Source: DASQZT01 sp963728965 (GTDB lineage Bacteria; Acidobacteriota; Terriglobia; Bryobacterales; Bryobacteraceae). From it: a stretch of 64,000 nt of DNA. Positions 18,034 to 26,618 of the stretch are shown here, piece by piece. The translations under genes and the position numbers were made by a program. Each line of letters starts with the position of its first letter. The first letter of the stretch is position 1. A model generated the notes under the pieces. The model did no database searches and was not told the DNA's origin. It saw nothing but the letters and a program-made list of their open reading frames with translations. The DNA lies in contig CAVSMH010000008.1 in NCBI GenBank assembly GCA_963728965.1, positions 1,054,001 to 1,118,000 on the forward strand, read 5' to 3'.

Positions 18034-18702
18034 TCACTGGCCGCTTTCGATGTTCAGGTTCTCCTGTACCCAGCGCTGGTCCTGCTGAATAATACCGTAC
18101 TCCTTCCGCAGAGGATACCCTTGCCAGTCTTCGGGCAGCAGGATGCGGCGCAGGTCGGGATGGCCGGCAAATTCGATGCCGAACATATCGAACACCTCGC
18201 GCTCCAGCCAATTCGCGGTCAGATGCACGCTCACGGCGCTGGGCGGCTTGTAGGTCTCGGCGATATACGTCTTGATGCGCACGCGCTCGTTGCGCGCGAA
18301 GCTGTAGACGATGTAGACCAGGTCGAATCGTTCGGCGCGCTTGGGCCAATCCACGGCGGTAACGTCCACCAGGTAGTCGAAATCGGCCTCCAGCTTGAGG
18401 TATTCGAGTACGGGCAGGGCCGCATCCGGTTTGGTGACGATGAAGTTCTGCCCCAGGTAGGTGGAGGTTTCGGTCACCTGATCGCCGAAGCGCTCTTTGA
18501 GCTCGCCGGCAAGATCGCTGTTCCAGGGAGTGGCCGCCATCGTCGCGGGTGGTTTGGGGGGAGCGGCATGAGCGCCGGCCGCCGCAGCGGGTTTGGGTGG
18601 GGGCGCTTTGGCGGGGGCGGCGGGTTTCGGCGGTGGTTCCGACGCGCCACCCCCCTTGGGGGGCAGCGCTTCCGAGCCTTCCGGCTTCTGCTCGTCAGCC
18701 AT
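18034..18702 (-). CDS. nuoC: NADH-quinone oxidoreductase subunit C, with low-complexity N-terminal extension
   Basis: 222 residues, the 30-kDa subunit of the complex I Q module. The C-terminal core has DVTAVDWPKRAERFDLVYI, the NWLEREVFDMFGIEFAGHPDLRRILLP signature in parts (EREVFDMFGIEF, GHPDLRRILLPEDW) and YPLRKEYG. The first 55 residues are Pro/Ala/Lys-rich (PPPKPAAPAKAPPPKPAA) and have no counterpart in standard NuoC. First gene of the operon; a GGAG sequence is placed correctly before the ATG and a promoter lies about 50 bases upstream. Confidence 0.95.
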   Translation of the reverse strand: MADEQKPEGSEALPPKGGGASEPPPKPAAPAKAPPPKPAAAAGAHAAPPKPPATMAATPWNSDLAGELKERFGDQVTETSTYLGQNFIVTKPDAALPVLEYLKLEADFDYLVDVTAVDWPKRAERFDLVYIVYSFARNERVRIKTYIAETYKPPSAVSVHLTANWLEREVFDMFGIEFAGHPDLRRILLPEDWQGYPLRKEYGIIQQDQRWVQENLNIESGQ

Positions 18703-18728
18703 TCAGTCTCCTGTCGTGAACTAAAACA

Positions 18729-18756
18729 TTTATCACCTGCCGGGGAGGGGTGTCAA
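18729..18756 (-). promoter_or_regulatory. Sigma-70-like promoter of the nuo operon
   Basis: Read on the minus strand, a perfect TTGACA (-35, 18751-18756) is followed after 16 bases by GATAAA (-10, 18729-18734, 4 of 6 consensus). Transcription would start near 18722, about 20 bases before nuoC, leaving room for the GGAG Shine-Dalgarno. It sits in the 131-base gap between the upstream esterase stop and nuoC, the only gap before the operon. Confidence 0.55.
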
Positions 18757-18833
18757 ATTGCGCAAACCTTTGGTGCGCAAGCGAATGAAGCCGGATTTTC
18801 GGCGTCTGGCCGGCCGCCTGGAGATGACCTCAA

Positions 18834-19973
18834 TCACTTGTGCGGTGGCGCCACCGGGTATCCCTGCCATACATATTCCAGAGCCTCGGGCAGGGTCTGC
18901 TGTTTCACGGTGCGGTCGGTGTGTCCGGCGTTGCGGGCGAATACGAACTGGTAGTGATAGCCCTTGGCGGCGAGCACTTTGGCCATGTTCTCATTGGCCA
19001 CGACCCAGTCGTGCATGTTGTCGCGCATGACATTGGGATTGAGAAGGTCGCGGTCGCCTACTTCCATCCAGAGGCGCAGCGGCTTGGCCGGGCTGTTGGG
19101 GATGAGGTGTTCGTGGAACTCCCAGGCGCCGTGGGGAGTCTCGGGGTTCGGCGGCCACTGCTGGTTCACATAGGTGCCCGAGTAGGTGAGGACGCGGTGA
19201 TAGAGTTCCGGGTGATACCACGCCATGATCAACGCGCACGAGCCGCCGGAGCTGCCGCCCATGGTCGCGCGGCCTTCGGGGTCTTTGGTCAGTTTCACGT
19301 GGTATTGCTTCTCGACCAGAGGCAGTACTTCGGTCTCGACAAACTCGGCGTACCGGCCCGACATGGTGTCGTACTCGAGGCCGCGTTCGCTCCCCTGGGC
19401 ATCGCCGCTGCCGTTGCTGATGGAGATGGCGATCATCACCGGTACGCGGCGCCGGGCGATCAGGTTGTCCAGCGCCGTGAACAACGCCCGGTCCGGTCCA
19501 TCCGCCCCCACGATGAACGGGGCGGCCGTGCCGGGGACGTACTGTTTGGGAACATATACCGCCACGCGCCGGGTGTAGGGCGCGGGATGGCTGGTGGTGA
19601 CCACCAGTTTGGCGGGGTCGGTGGGGTCCGGCGTGCCGAACGTGCCGGGTTCGCGCGCGATGCCCGGATAGATTTTGCTGTCGGCCGATTCCATGGTGAA
19701 GGTGAAGACGTCTCCCTGGGGCACGCCTTCCTGGGCGGTCATCTCCGGCGCGGGATTGTGGGTAGGCCCGAGGATGAAATTCCCGTCGGCATTGGCCGGA
19801 GGATTGGCGCCGTCCGGCAGTTCTTTGGCGGTGACGTAGCCGGGGGTGTGTGGATCGCGGGTGGGCGGCGTGGGGCGCACCCGGCGGGCGGGCGCGGCCG
19901 GAGCTTGGGCGAAGGACGGCTCCAGGCCGGTCGTCAGGACGATCCAGAACGCGGTGCGGACAATACGGAACAT
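18834..19973 (-). CDS. Secreted esterase of the alpha/beta-hydrolase (esterase D / enterochelin-esterase-like) family
   Basis: 379 residues from the ATG at 19973, chosen because AAGGAG lies 7 bases upstream; an in-frame ATG 72 bases earlier lacks this. A signal peptide (RIVRTAFWIVLTTGLEPSFA) is followed by a Pro-rich linker. The nucleophile elbow is MGGSSGGSCAL (G-x-S-x-G type), the acid is in MEVGDRDLLNP and the His in ARNAGHTD. RRVAVYVPKQYVPG and DNLIARRRVPVMIAI match the Fes/esterase D group, which also includes feruloyl esterases. It probably hydrolyses esters of sugars or siderophore-like compounds outside the cytoplasm; the substrate is not evident. Confidence 0.85.
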   Translation of the reverse strand: MFRIVRTAFWIVLTTGLEPSFAQAPAAPARRVRPTPPTRDPHTPGYVTAKELPDGANPPANADGNFILGPTHNPAPEMTAQEGVPQGDVFTFTMESADSKIYPGIAREPGTFGTPDPTDPAKLVVTTSHPAPYTRRVAVYVPKQYVPGTAAPFIVGADGPDRALFTALDNLIARRRVPVMIAISISNGSGDAQGSERGLEYDTMSGRYAEFVETEVLPLVEKQYHVKLTKDPEGRATMGGSSGGSCALIMAWYHPELYHRVLTYSGTYVNQQWPPNPETPHGAWEFHEHLIPNSPAKPLRLWMEVGDRDLLNPNVMRDNMHDWVVANENMAKVLAAKGYHYQFVFARNAGHTDRTVKQQTLPEALEYVWQGYPVAPPHK

Positions 19974-20244
19974 CGGGACTCCTTGGCTGTTGATGTCGAT
20001 TCCCGCCGCCCTGGCGGCCAGTCCGGCTTGTGCAGATGCCGGCAAGTCGCGCGCTTACCCAGTCGCGGAAATCATCACCGATCTTACCTCAGCCGCCGAT
20101 GGCCGCGATTGTATGGGAAATCACCGAAACCGCTCAATCCGGCTGGGGTTTCTACCCGCAGGCGGGGCTGTCGGAAAAATTCGCCTGGCGCGGTCTTCCT
20201 CAGTAAGCGGCCGCCACAAACTCAACCGCCAAATGGAGACACGA

Positions 20245-20787
20245 ATGAAATCCCGAATGTTCGCGACCCTGTTGCTGCTCGCGCCCGCGCTCCTGCCTGC
20301 GCAGGACAAAGGCGGCGGCACCACCATCTATCCCAGTCCCGCCTACACCGAAATCAAGCAGTACCTCAGCCTCACCGACGGCCAGTTTCAAGCGGTGCAA
20401 GCCATTCTCGACAACCGCAATCAGGCCATCCAGGCCATCTATACGCAGATCTACCAGAAGAACGACCTGCTGTATCAGCTCCTGAATTCGGACAGCGGAA
20501 CCGCGGGCCAGCTCGGGCAGCTCCTGATCGACATCCGCAATCTCCAGAAGCAGATCCCTCTGAGCGACGTGCCTTACAAGGCCCAGGTTCTCGCCGTCCT
20601 GACGGCCGAACAGAAAGCCAAACTGCCCAAACTGTCCGAAGTGCTCCAGCTTACGGGGACCGCCTCGGAAGCCGGCTCGCTCCTGTTCATCGATTTTCCG
20701 CAGTACGTGACCTCGCCCGTGATTGCGGCCACCGGCGCGGGCAGCGCAAATGCCACGCCCAGGCCCTTGCTGGTGCCGCGGCGCTAG
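20245..20787 (+). CDS. Periplasmic LTxxQ-motif protein (Spy/CpxP-like)
   Basis: 180 residues from the ATG at 20245, which has GGAGAC at proper distance; the ATG at 20233 is possible. It has a signal peptide (MFATLLLLAPALLPAQ) and is otherwise helical. Two LTxxQ motifs (LSLTDGQFQAVQ and LTAEQKAKL) are the mark of the Spy/CpxP/ZraP family, periplasmic chaperones or metal-responsive modulators of envelope stress signalling. It lies 70 bases upstream of an ECF sigma gene, a fitting partner for an envelope-stress module. It lacks the charged cradle sequence of E. coli Spy, so function is by motif only. Confidence 0.7.
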   Translation: MKSRMFATLLLLAPALLPAQDKGGGTTIYPSPAYTEIKQYLSLTDGQFQAVQAILDNRNQAIQAIYTQIYQKNDLLYQLLNSDSGTAGQLGQLLIDIRNLQKQIPLSDVPYKAQVLAVLTAEQKAKLPKLSEVLQLTGTASEAGSLLFIDFPQYVTSPVIAATGAGSANATPRPLLVPRR

Positions 20788-20857
20788 CGGCGGCAGGTCG
20801 CGACGCCCGCCCCGGCGCGTCATATTGGTAGCGGAGCGCCTTCCCGAGCGCGGATTG

Positions 20858-21352
20858 ATGAATCTTCAGAACCAGGTAGTGCAACTTTACGAGGAGGCTC
20901 GCCAGGACGTGTACCACTATCTGCTCAGGCTCGGACTCAGCCCCTCGCATGCGCAGGAGGGCTCACAGGAAGCCTTCCTGCGCCTGTACTCCGCACTCCA
21001 CCGGGGAGAGTCCGTCCGCAATCCGCGCGCGTGGGTCTTCCGGGTGGCCCACAACCTGGCCATGACCCACCATCACACCGGCGATCGCTGGACGTCCCTC
21101 GACCCAGCCCTGGAGGCCGCGTTGCCCGACCGCGGCCTCGGCCCCGAAGCCGGCGCGATCCGGCGCCAGCGGCTGGCGCGGGTGAACCGCGCACTGGCCG
21201 AGCTTTCCCCCCAGCAGCGCAAGTGTCTCTACCTGCGCGCCGAAGGGCTGCGCTACCGCGAGATCGCCGAAACTACCGGGATTGCGCTCTCCACGGTGAG
21301 CGAGTTTCTCACCCGGGCCGTGGCCCGCTTGCGGAGGGCCGTCGATGAGTGA
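20858..21352 (+). CDS. ECF-type RNA polymerase sigma factor (copy 2)
   Basis: 164 residues. Region 2: ARQDVYHYLLRLG, EGSQEAFLRLYSAL and PRAWVFRVAHNLAM; region 4: LSPQQRKCLYLRAEGL and the helix-turn-helix YREIAETTGIALSTVSEFL. It is homologous to copy 1 at 2897-3460 along its whole length, including the unusual LYLRAEGLRY/LFLRLEGLRY motif before the helix-turn-helix. It ends inside the start of its anti-sigma gene (8-base overlap). The ATG at 20858 aligns with the N-terminus of the fold; the Shine-Dalgarno is weak. Confidence 0.88.
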   Translation: MNLQNQVVQLYEEARQDVYHYLLRLGLSPSHAQEGSQEAFLRLYSALHRGESVRNPRAWVFRVAHNLAMTHHHTGDRWTSLDPALEAALPDRGLGPEAGAIRRQRLARVNRALAELSPQQRKCLYLRAEGLRYREIAETTGIALSTVSEFLTRAVARLRRAVDE

Positions 21353-22865
21353 GCAAGCCATGCATGTGAACGACGAGCGCCTGCAGCGGTACGCCGATGG
21401 CGAACTCGACGGCGGCGGCATGGAAACCGTGCGCCGCCACGTCGCCGGCTGCGCCCAGTGCCGGCTGCGGCTGGACGAGATGGCGCGCGCCGCGGATGCG
21501 TACCTCGAATATCACCGGCACGCCCTGATCACCCGGGATCCCGCTCCGCCGCGTCCGTGGGAGGACCTGCGGCCGGCCTTCGAACGGCTGAATCGCTCGA
21601 GCTCCCGCGCGCACCCGCGATCGGCATTGCGGTGGCTGGCCGTGGCGGCGGCCCTGGTAGTGGCCGTGGCGCTGGGGTACCGGCTGAATCGCGTGGCCCC
21701 GGTGAACGCCGCCGAGCTGTTGCGCAAGGCCGCCTCCGTCGAGGCGCCGCCCAACCCGGCGCGCCGCATTCGCGTTCGCAGCGCGGGCCGGAGCCTGGTC
21801 CGGCCGGCCGTGCTCAGCGCGCGACGGGAGCCCGTGGCACCGGCGCTCGAACCGTTGTTTCTGGCCGCCCATTTCAGTTGGCAGGATCCGCTGAGCGCGC
21901 GCTCGTTCGGCGCGTGGCGGGACCAGTTGTCCCAAAAGGACGACCGCGTGCGCGTCACCTCGGGCAGGTACGAAATCCACACCGCCACCCGGTCCGGGCC
22001 GCTGCGGACGGCGATCCTGGTCCTCGATGCGGGCGACCTCCACCCCATGAGCGAAACCCTTCAATTCGTCGATGACCGTGTGGAGATCTCGGAAGCGGAA
22101 CCGGAGCCCGCGGCGCGGGCGCCCTCCGCTCCGTCAGCCCCCTTGGTAGCGCCCTTGCCCACCGCCGCGCCCGCGGCGGGTGCCGGCCGGGAGTTGCGGG
22201 TGCTCGCCGCGCTCCACGCCATTGGCGCCGATCTCGGCGAGCCGGTCGAGGTCACCCGCCGGGGCGCCTCGGTGATCGTCGCAACCACGGGGTTGACATC
22301 CGCCCGCGAGCAGCAGGTGCGCGACGCCGTGGCGCCCATCCCCGGGGTGACCGTGCGGGCCGACGCCCCCGAGGCAGCGCCGATGAGCTCGCCTGCCGGC
22401 GCCCCGACCGCCACCGCGGCCGGCGTCCGCACCCAACTGGAAGCCGTTCTGGGCGAACCGGGAGTGAATCGAATTCTGGACGCGAGTGAGGCTGTGATGG
22501 CGCGCGTACACGCGTTGCGCGGTCTCTCCAGACGCTTTCCGCCTGCGGTGGAAGCGCAACTCGCGGACGCGGACCGGAACGTGCTTGCCTCGTTACGCAG
22601 CGAGCACGTTTCCGGGATCAGCGCACACCTGCGCGCGCTCCAATCGGCGCTCGCCCCGCTCCTGCCCAAACTGCCGCCCGCCCCCTCTCCGGCCGCGGCG
22701 CCCTGGCAGACCCATGCCGCGCGGATCTTTACCGCGGCGCAAACGGTGGACCATCTCCTGAACCGCATCCTGGCAGGCGGCGAGGATTACGCGCAGCGCG
22801 CGCCCGAACTGGCGGAAGCGCTGCGCCGGCTGGATGCCGAAGTCGCCGCCGAGGTGCGCCCATGA
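21345..22865 (+). CDS. Zinc-finger transmembrane anti-sigma factor with a large C-terminal region (copy 2)
   Basis: 506 residues. The N-terminal ZAS-type domain has VRRHVAGCAQCR (H-x3-C-x2-C) and a membrane helix near residue 90 (ALRWLAVAAALVVAVALGY). The periplasmic part repeats the layout of copy 1: AAHFSWQDPLSARSFGAWR, then ELRVLAALHAIGADLGEPVE, then a helical end with VMARVHALRGLSRRFPP. The stop codon overlaps the ATG of the TonB-dependent receptor by four bases, placing sigma, anti-sigma and receptor in one transcript. This suggests control of, or signalling from, the receptor, as in FecIR-type systems, although the anti-sigma has no obvious receptor-plug contact motif. Confidence 0.8.
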   Translation: MSEQAMHVNDERLQRYADGELDGGGMETVRRHVAGCAQCRLRLDEMARAADAYLEYHRHALITRDPAPPRPWEDLRPAFERLNRSSSRAHPRSALRWLAVAAALVVAVALGYRLNRVAPVNAAELLRKAASVEAPPNPARRIRVRSAGRSLVRPAVLSARREPVAPALEPLFLAAHFSWQDPLSARSFGAWRDQLSQKDDRVRVTSGRYEIHTATRSGPLRTAILVLDAGDLHPMSETLQFVDDRVEISEAEPEPAARAPSAPSAPLVAPLPTAAPAAGAGRELRVLAALHAIGADLGEPVEVTRRGASVIVATTGLTSAREQQVRDAVAPIPGVTVRADAPEAAPMSSPAGAPTATAAGVRTQLEAVLGEPGVNRILDASEAVMARVHALRGLSRRFPPAVEAQLADADRNVLASLRSEHVSGISAHLRALQSALAPLLPKLPPAPSPAAAPWQTHAARIFTAAQTVDHLLNRILAGGEDYAQRAPELAEALRRLDAEVAAEVRP

Positions 22866-25800
22866 AGGTGGGCAGCGCGCTCGCCCTGCTGGCGGCCCTT
22901 CCCGCGCTGCATGCGGCGCACCGCGCCCAGCTTGCCGGACGCGTCGAAGACCCGTCGGGCGCGGCCCTGGTGGAGGTGGTGCTCTCCGCGGTCAACGAGG
23001 ACACGGGCATTCGCCGCACCACCCGCACCGACGCCACCGGCCAGTACGCCGTGGGGGCGCTCGAGCCGGGCATCTACAAGGTCACCGCGCGAAAGGCCGG
23101 GTTCCAGACCGTGGCCCGTCTGAACGTGGAGCTTGTCAGCGGCGCCCAGACCCGGCTGGATTTCATCCTGCCGCTCGGCGGCATCCGCGAAATCATCACG
23201 GTCGAGGAGGCTCCGCGGGACTCCCAGCCCGGCGGCACCTCGATCGGCGTGACCGCGCGCCGCCGGCTGATCGATACGCTGCCGCTGGACGGCCGCGGCA
23301 CGCTCACCCTGGTCGAACTCGCGCCCGGAGTGGTCGCGACCCCCGCCGCCTCCGGCGAAGCGGGGCAGTTCAGCGTCAATGGCCAACGCGCCAACACCAA
23401 CTACTTCAGCCTCGACGGCGTCAGCGCCAACAGCGCCGTCACGGGCAGCGCGGCCCCGGCCCAGTTCTCCGGCGGCGCGCTGCCCTCCATGACCGCGTTC
23501 GGCGGGCTGCAAAACCTGGCCGCCCTCGATTCGCTCCAGGAAGTCGAGGTGGAGACCTCGAGCTTTGCCCCCGAATCGGGCCGCTTGCCGGGCGCCCAGG
23601 TGCGGCTCTCCACGCGCTCCGGGTCCAACGGTTTTCACGGTTCGTTGTCCTACGCCTTCCGCAACGAAAGACTGGCTGCCAATGACTGGTTCGCCGCCGC
23701 CCGCGGCTATGGCCGCGCACCCCTGCGGCTCAACCAGTGGGCCGGGGCCTTGGGCGGTCCCATCCGCCGCGACCGTACCTTCTTTTTCGCGGCGTGGGAA
23801 GGGCTGCGTCTGCGCGCTCCGTTTACCTGGTGGGGCGCCACTCCTTCGGCCGAATCGCGCCGCGCCGCGCCGGCCTACCTCGAATCCCTCCTCGACGGAT
23901 TCCCGCTGCCCACGGGAGGCGACCTCGGCGGGGGCCTCGCCGCCTACACGGCGCGCGGCTCGAACCCTTCGCGCCTCGATTCGGGCAGCCTCCGCATCGA
24001 CCACGCGCTTACCCCGCACGTCGCGCTATTCGGCCGCTATAGCCAGGCGCCGTCCGCTACTCAGTTCGGCTACCAGCACGTGGAGGACGCCTCGTTTCAT
24101 ACCCGCAGCCTCACCCTGGGTGTGAACGCCGCGTGGGCCGCCGGCATCACCAACGAGGCGCGCCTCAAAATCGCCGGCGATTCGGTCAATGCGCGCTGGC
24201 TCAGCTTGCGCCCGGAGGGCGACCAGTTCCTGGACGTGCTGAACGCGGTGCCCTTCGCAGGATCCGCGGCTGCCATTTACGGCATCTCCATCGGCGGCGC
24301 CGGCCAGCTTCTCTCGGGCGCGACCGACGGCAATCGCCAGGGACAACTCCACCTGGTGGAAAGCCTCGGCTGGACGCGCAACCGGCATGTGTGGCGTGCG
24401 GGGATCGAATACCAGCGGCTGACTCCCTCCCGCGAGCAGCCGGCCACGGCGGTCGCCGGCTATTGGCCCGACCTTGCCAACCTCCTGTCCGGCGGCCCGA
24501 TGCAGCTTGCCGTGACGCAGGCCGACCAGGCCTCCAGCCTGATCGAGACGCTGTCGTTGTATGGGCAGGACACGTGGCGGCCTTCTCCGCGATTGGCCCT
24601 GACGTACGGCCTCCGCTGGGAGATCACGCCGGCTCCGTCGATCCGGCAGAGCACGGTTCCCGTCCCCACCGCGACGGTCTTCCCGGCGCAGGGGGGCCAG
24701 AGCGTCCCACCGGATGCCGGGCCGGGAGGCACGGGCACGGCCACACCCCAAACTCCGGGCGGCAGCGGCACAGCCGGCACCGCGCCCGAAGGCATGCCCC
24801 TGTGGCCCACCCGCTATGCCCAGATTGCGCCTCGCCTCGGGGCCGCCTGGCGCCTCTCCGACCGGTCGGTGCTGCGTGCCGGCTGGGGCCTCTTTTACGA
24901 CCTCGCCTTCAGCGTGGTGACCGATCCAATCAACGGCTTTCCGTTCAACCGCTGGCAATTCGGCGATATTCCCGGGGCTCCGGCCGGAACCGCCACGCCG
25001 CAAGGCCCCGGCTATCTGCCCAACCTGCGGCTGCCTTATTCGCACGAGTGGAATCTCGCCTGGGAGCAATCCGTCACGTCTTCCGACGTGGTTTTCCTTT
25101 CCTACATCGGCTCGGCGGGACGGCGCCTGCTGCGAAGGGAAGCCGGCATAGAGCCCACCGGCGCGGCGGCCGCCAGTATCGCCACCAACCACGGCCTCTC
25201 CGGATTTCATGCGCTCGAAGCCGCCTACCGGCGCCGCCTGGCGCGCGGTGTGGAAGCGCTGGCCAACTACACCTGGGGCCACTCCATCGACAACGGTTCC
25301 TGGGACTCCGCCGTAGCGCTGGTCACTCCCGCATACACCGCCGTCCGCGACCGTGGCAATGCGTCTTTCGATGTACGCCACTCGTTTTCGGGCGCGCTCA
25401 CCTACGGGAGCCGCGGCCTGGGTCCAGCAGGGTTCTGGCGGCGCCTCTCCTCGGACTGGAAATTGCAAGCCATCAGCCGCGCGCGCTCGGGCTTTCCGAT
25501 CGACCTGCTCGAAGGAGAAAACGCCCTTGGTCTCGGCTGGGACAACTACCGGCGCCCGGACCTGGTGCCGGGCGTGTCATTGTGGTCGGCGGACGCGGCG
25601 GTCGCCGGCGGGCGGCGTTTGAACGGGTCGGCGTTCCGCAGCCCCGGAGCCATGCAAGGCTCACTGGGACGGAATGCGATTTCCGGCTTCGGCATGGTTC
25701 AGGCGGACGCCGCGCTCCGCCGCCGCTTCCCCCTTGCGGATTCCGCCTCGGTCGAAATCGGCCTGACCTGTTTCAACCTGGCAAACCACGCCACCCCGGC

Positions 25801-25957
25801 CGACCCGGTTCGCTACCGCAACAGTCCGTTGTTCGGCCAGCCCGCTTCTCTGGTAAGCATGATGCTCGGCAACGGCACCCCGCGCAGCGGTCTCACTCCC
25901 GCCTTTCAGCCGGGCACCCCGCGTTCGCTCGAGCTCACCGTCAAACTCCGCTGGTAG
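22862..25957 (+). CDS. Oar-like TonB-dependent outer-membrane receptor with N-terminal carboxypeptidase-regulatory domain
   Basis: 1031 residues. Signal peptide (ALALLAALPALHA), then a carboxypeptidase-regulatory-like beta-sandwich of about 85 residues (AGRVEDPSGAALVEV, TDATGQYAVGAL, GIYKVTARKAGFQTV), a plug region (RLIDTLPLDGRG, FSVNGQRANTNYFSLDGV) and a C-terminal barrel with frequent aromatic ends (HEWNLAWEQ, FDVRHSFSGALTYG, VKLRW at the end). This is the expanded acidobacterial Oar/TonB family, thought to import oligosaccharides or other large solutes. Residues about 600-640 form a Gly/Pro/Thr-rich insert. The ATG overlaps the anti-sigma stop (ATGA), so it is co-translated. Confidence 0.88.
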   Translation: MKVGSALALLAALPALHAAHRAQLAGRVEDPSGAALVEVVLSAVNEDTGIRRTTRTDATGQYAVGALEPGIYKVTARKAGFQTVARLNVELVSGAQTRLDFILPLGGIREIITVEEAPRDSQPGGTSIGVTARRRLIDTLPLDGRGTLTLVELAPGVVATPAASGEAGQFSVNGQRANTNYFSLDGVSANSAVTGSAAPAQFSGGALPSMTAFGGLQNLAALDSLQEVEVETSSFAPESGRLPGAQVRLSTRSGSNGFHGSLSYAFRNERLAANDWFAAARGYGRAPLRLNQWAGALGGPIRRDRTFFFAAWEGLRLRAPFTWWGATPSAESRRAAPAYLESLLDGFPLPTGGDLGGGLAAYTARGSNPSRLDSGSLRIDHALTPHVALFGRYSQAPSATQFGYQHVEDASFHTRSLTLGVNAAWAAGITNEARLKIAGDSVNARWLSLRPEGDQFLDVLNAVPFAGSAAAIYGISIGGAGQLLSGATDGNRQGQLHLVESLGWTRNRHVWRAGIEYQRLTPSREQPATAVAGYWPDLANLLSGGPMQLAVTQADQASSLIETLSLYGQDTWRPSPRLALTYGLRWEITPAPSIRQSTVPVPTATVFPAQGGQSVPPDAGPGGTGTATPQTPGGSGTAGTAPEGMPLWPTRYAQIAPRLGAAWRLSDRSVLRAGWGLFYDLAFSVVTDPINGFPFNRWQFGDIPGAPAGTATPQGPGYLPNLRLPYSHEWNLAWEQSVTSSDVVFLSYIGSAGRRLLRREAGIEPTGAAAASIATNHGLSGFHALEAAYRRRLARGVEALANYTWGHSIDNGSWDSAVALVTPAYTAVRDRGNASFDVRHSFSGALTYGSRGLGPAGFWRRLSSDWKLQAISRARSGFPIDLLEGENALGLGWDNYRRPDLVPGVSLWSADAAVAGGRRLNGSAFRSPGAMQGSLGRNAISGFGMVQADAALRRRFPLADSASVEIGLTCFNLANHATPADPVRYRNSPLFGQPASLVSMMLGNGTPRSGLTPAFQPGTPRSLELTVKLRW

Positions 25958-25975
25958 CGGGAGCGCGGCGCGGGA

Positions 25976-26608
25976 TCATCGCACGGAAAGATCGCGCAGG
26001 TAGATGTCCTTGAAGCGCATGTTGCCCTGGCCGCCCGAGTGGAGTTGGAGGGCGATGAAGCCATCGGACGACTTGGGGGTCGGGTCGGTGAAGTCCAGGA
26101 TCGGAATGCCGTTCAGGATTGCCACCATGTGGTTGCCTTCGACCTTCAGCAGGAAGTCGTTCCAGTCGGTGGGGTGGAGCACCTGTTCATATTCGGGGGA
26201 AGGCCAGGCGATCCAGCCGCGGTTGTCGCCGTAGAGACCGCCGGTATGGTGGTTCAGGGTGCGGTCGATTTCAAACTGCATGCCCTTGGAGATGTCCACC
26301 GTGCCGGGTTTGAACTCGGTGTGGAAGTAGACGCCGCTGTTGCCGTCGGCCTCGCACTTGAAGCGCAGGGACAGCCAGAAATCCTTGTAGGGCTTTTCGG
26401 TGCGCAGGTAGCCGTATTCGCGGCTGACGCCCTGGCCGTGGATGGCGCCCTCTTCGACGGTCCATTTTTCGTGGCCGACCTCGACCCAGTTGGTGAGGTC
26501 CTTGCCATTAAAGAGAGCAACCCACTGCTCGTTGGGCAACAGAGTGCGATTGCGCGGAACCTGTGCGGCAATCAGCATGGGGACGGCGAACAGCAGCAAG
26601 TATTTCAC
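25976..26608 (-). CDS. Secreted DUF1080 (3-keto-disaccharide hydrolase-like) protein
   Basis: 210 residues. A signal peptide (LLLFAVPMLIAAQ) precedes a single DUF1080 concanavalin-like domain: WVALFNGKDLTNWVEVG, NSGVYFHTEF, MQFEIDRTLNHHTGGLYG and DGFIALQLHSGGQGNMRFKD-type end. Members hydrolyse 3-keto-glucosides, made from disaccharides by a partner oxidoreductase. It starts with GTG 10 bases after the Gfo/Idh/MocA gene, with AGGAGAAC as Shine-Dalgarno, so the two form an operon that suits sugar oxidation followed by cleavage. Confidence 0.85.
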   Translation of the reverse strand: MKYLLLFAVPMLIAAQVPRNRTLLPNEQWVALFNGKDLTNWVEVGHEKWTVEEGAIHGQGVSREYGYLRTEKPYKDFWLSLRFKCEADGNSGVYFHTEFKPGTVDISKGMQFEIDRTLNHHTGGLYGDNRGWIAWPSPEYEQVLHPTDWNDFLLKVEGNHMVAILNGIPILDFTDPTPKSSDGFIALQLHSGGQGNMRFKDIYLRDLSVR

Positions 26609-26618
26609 AGTTCTCCTC

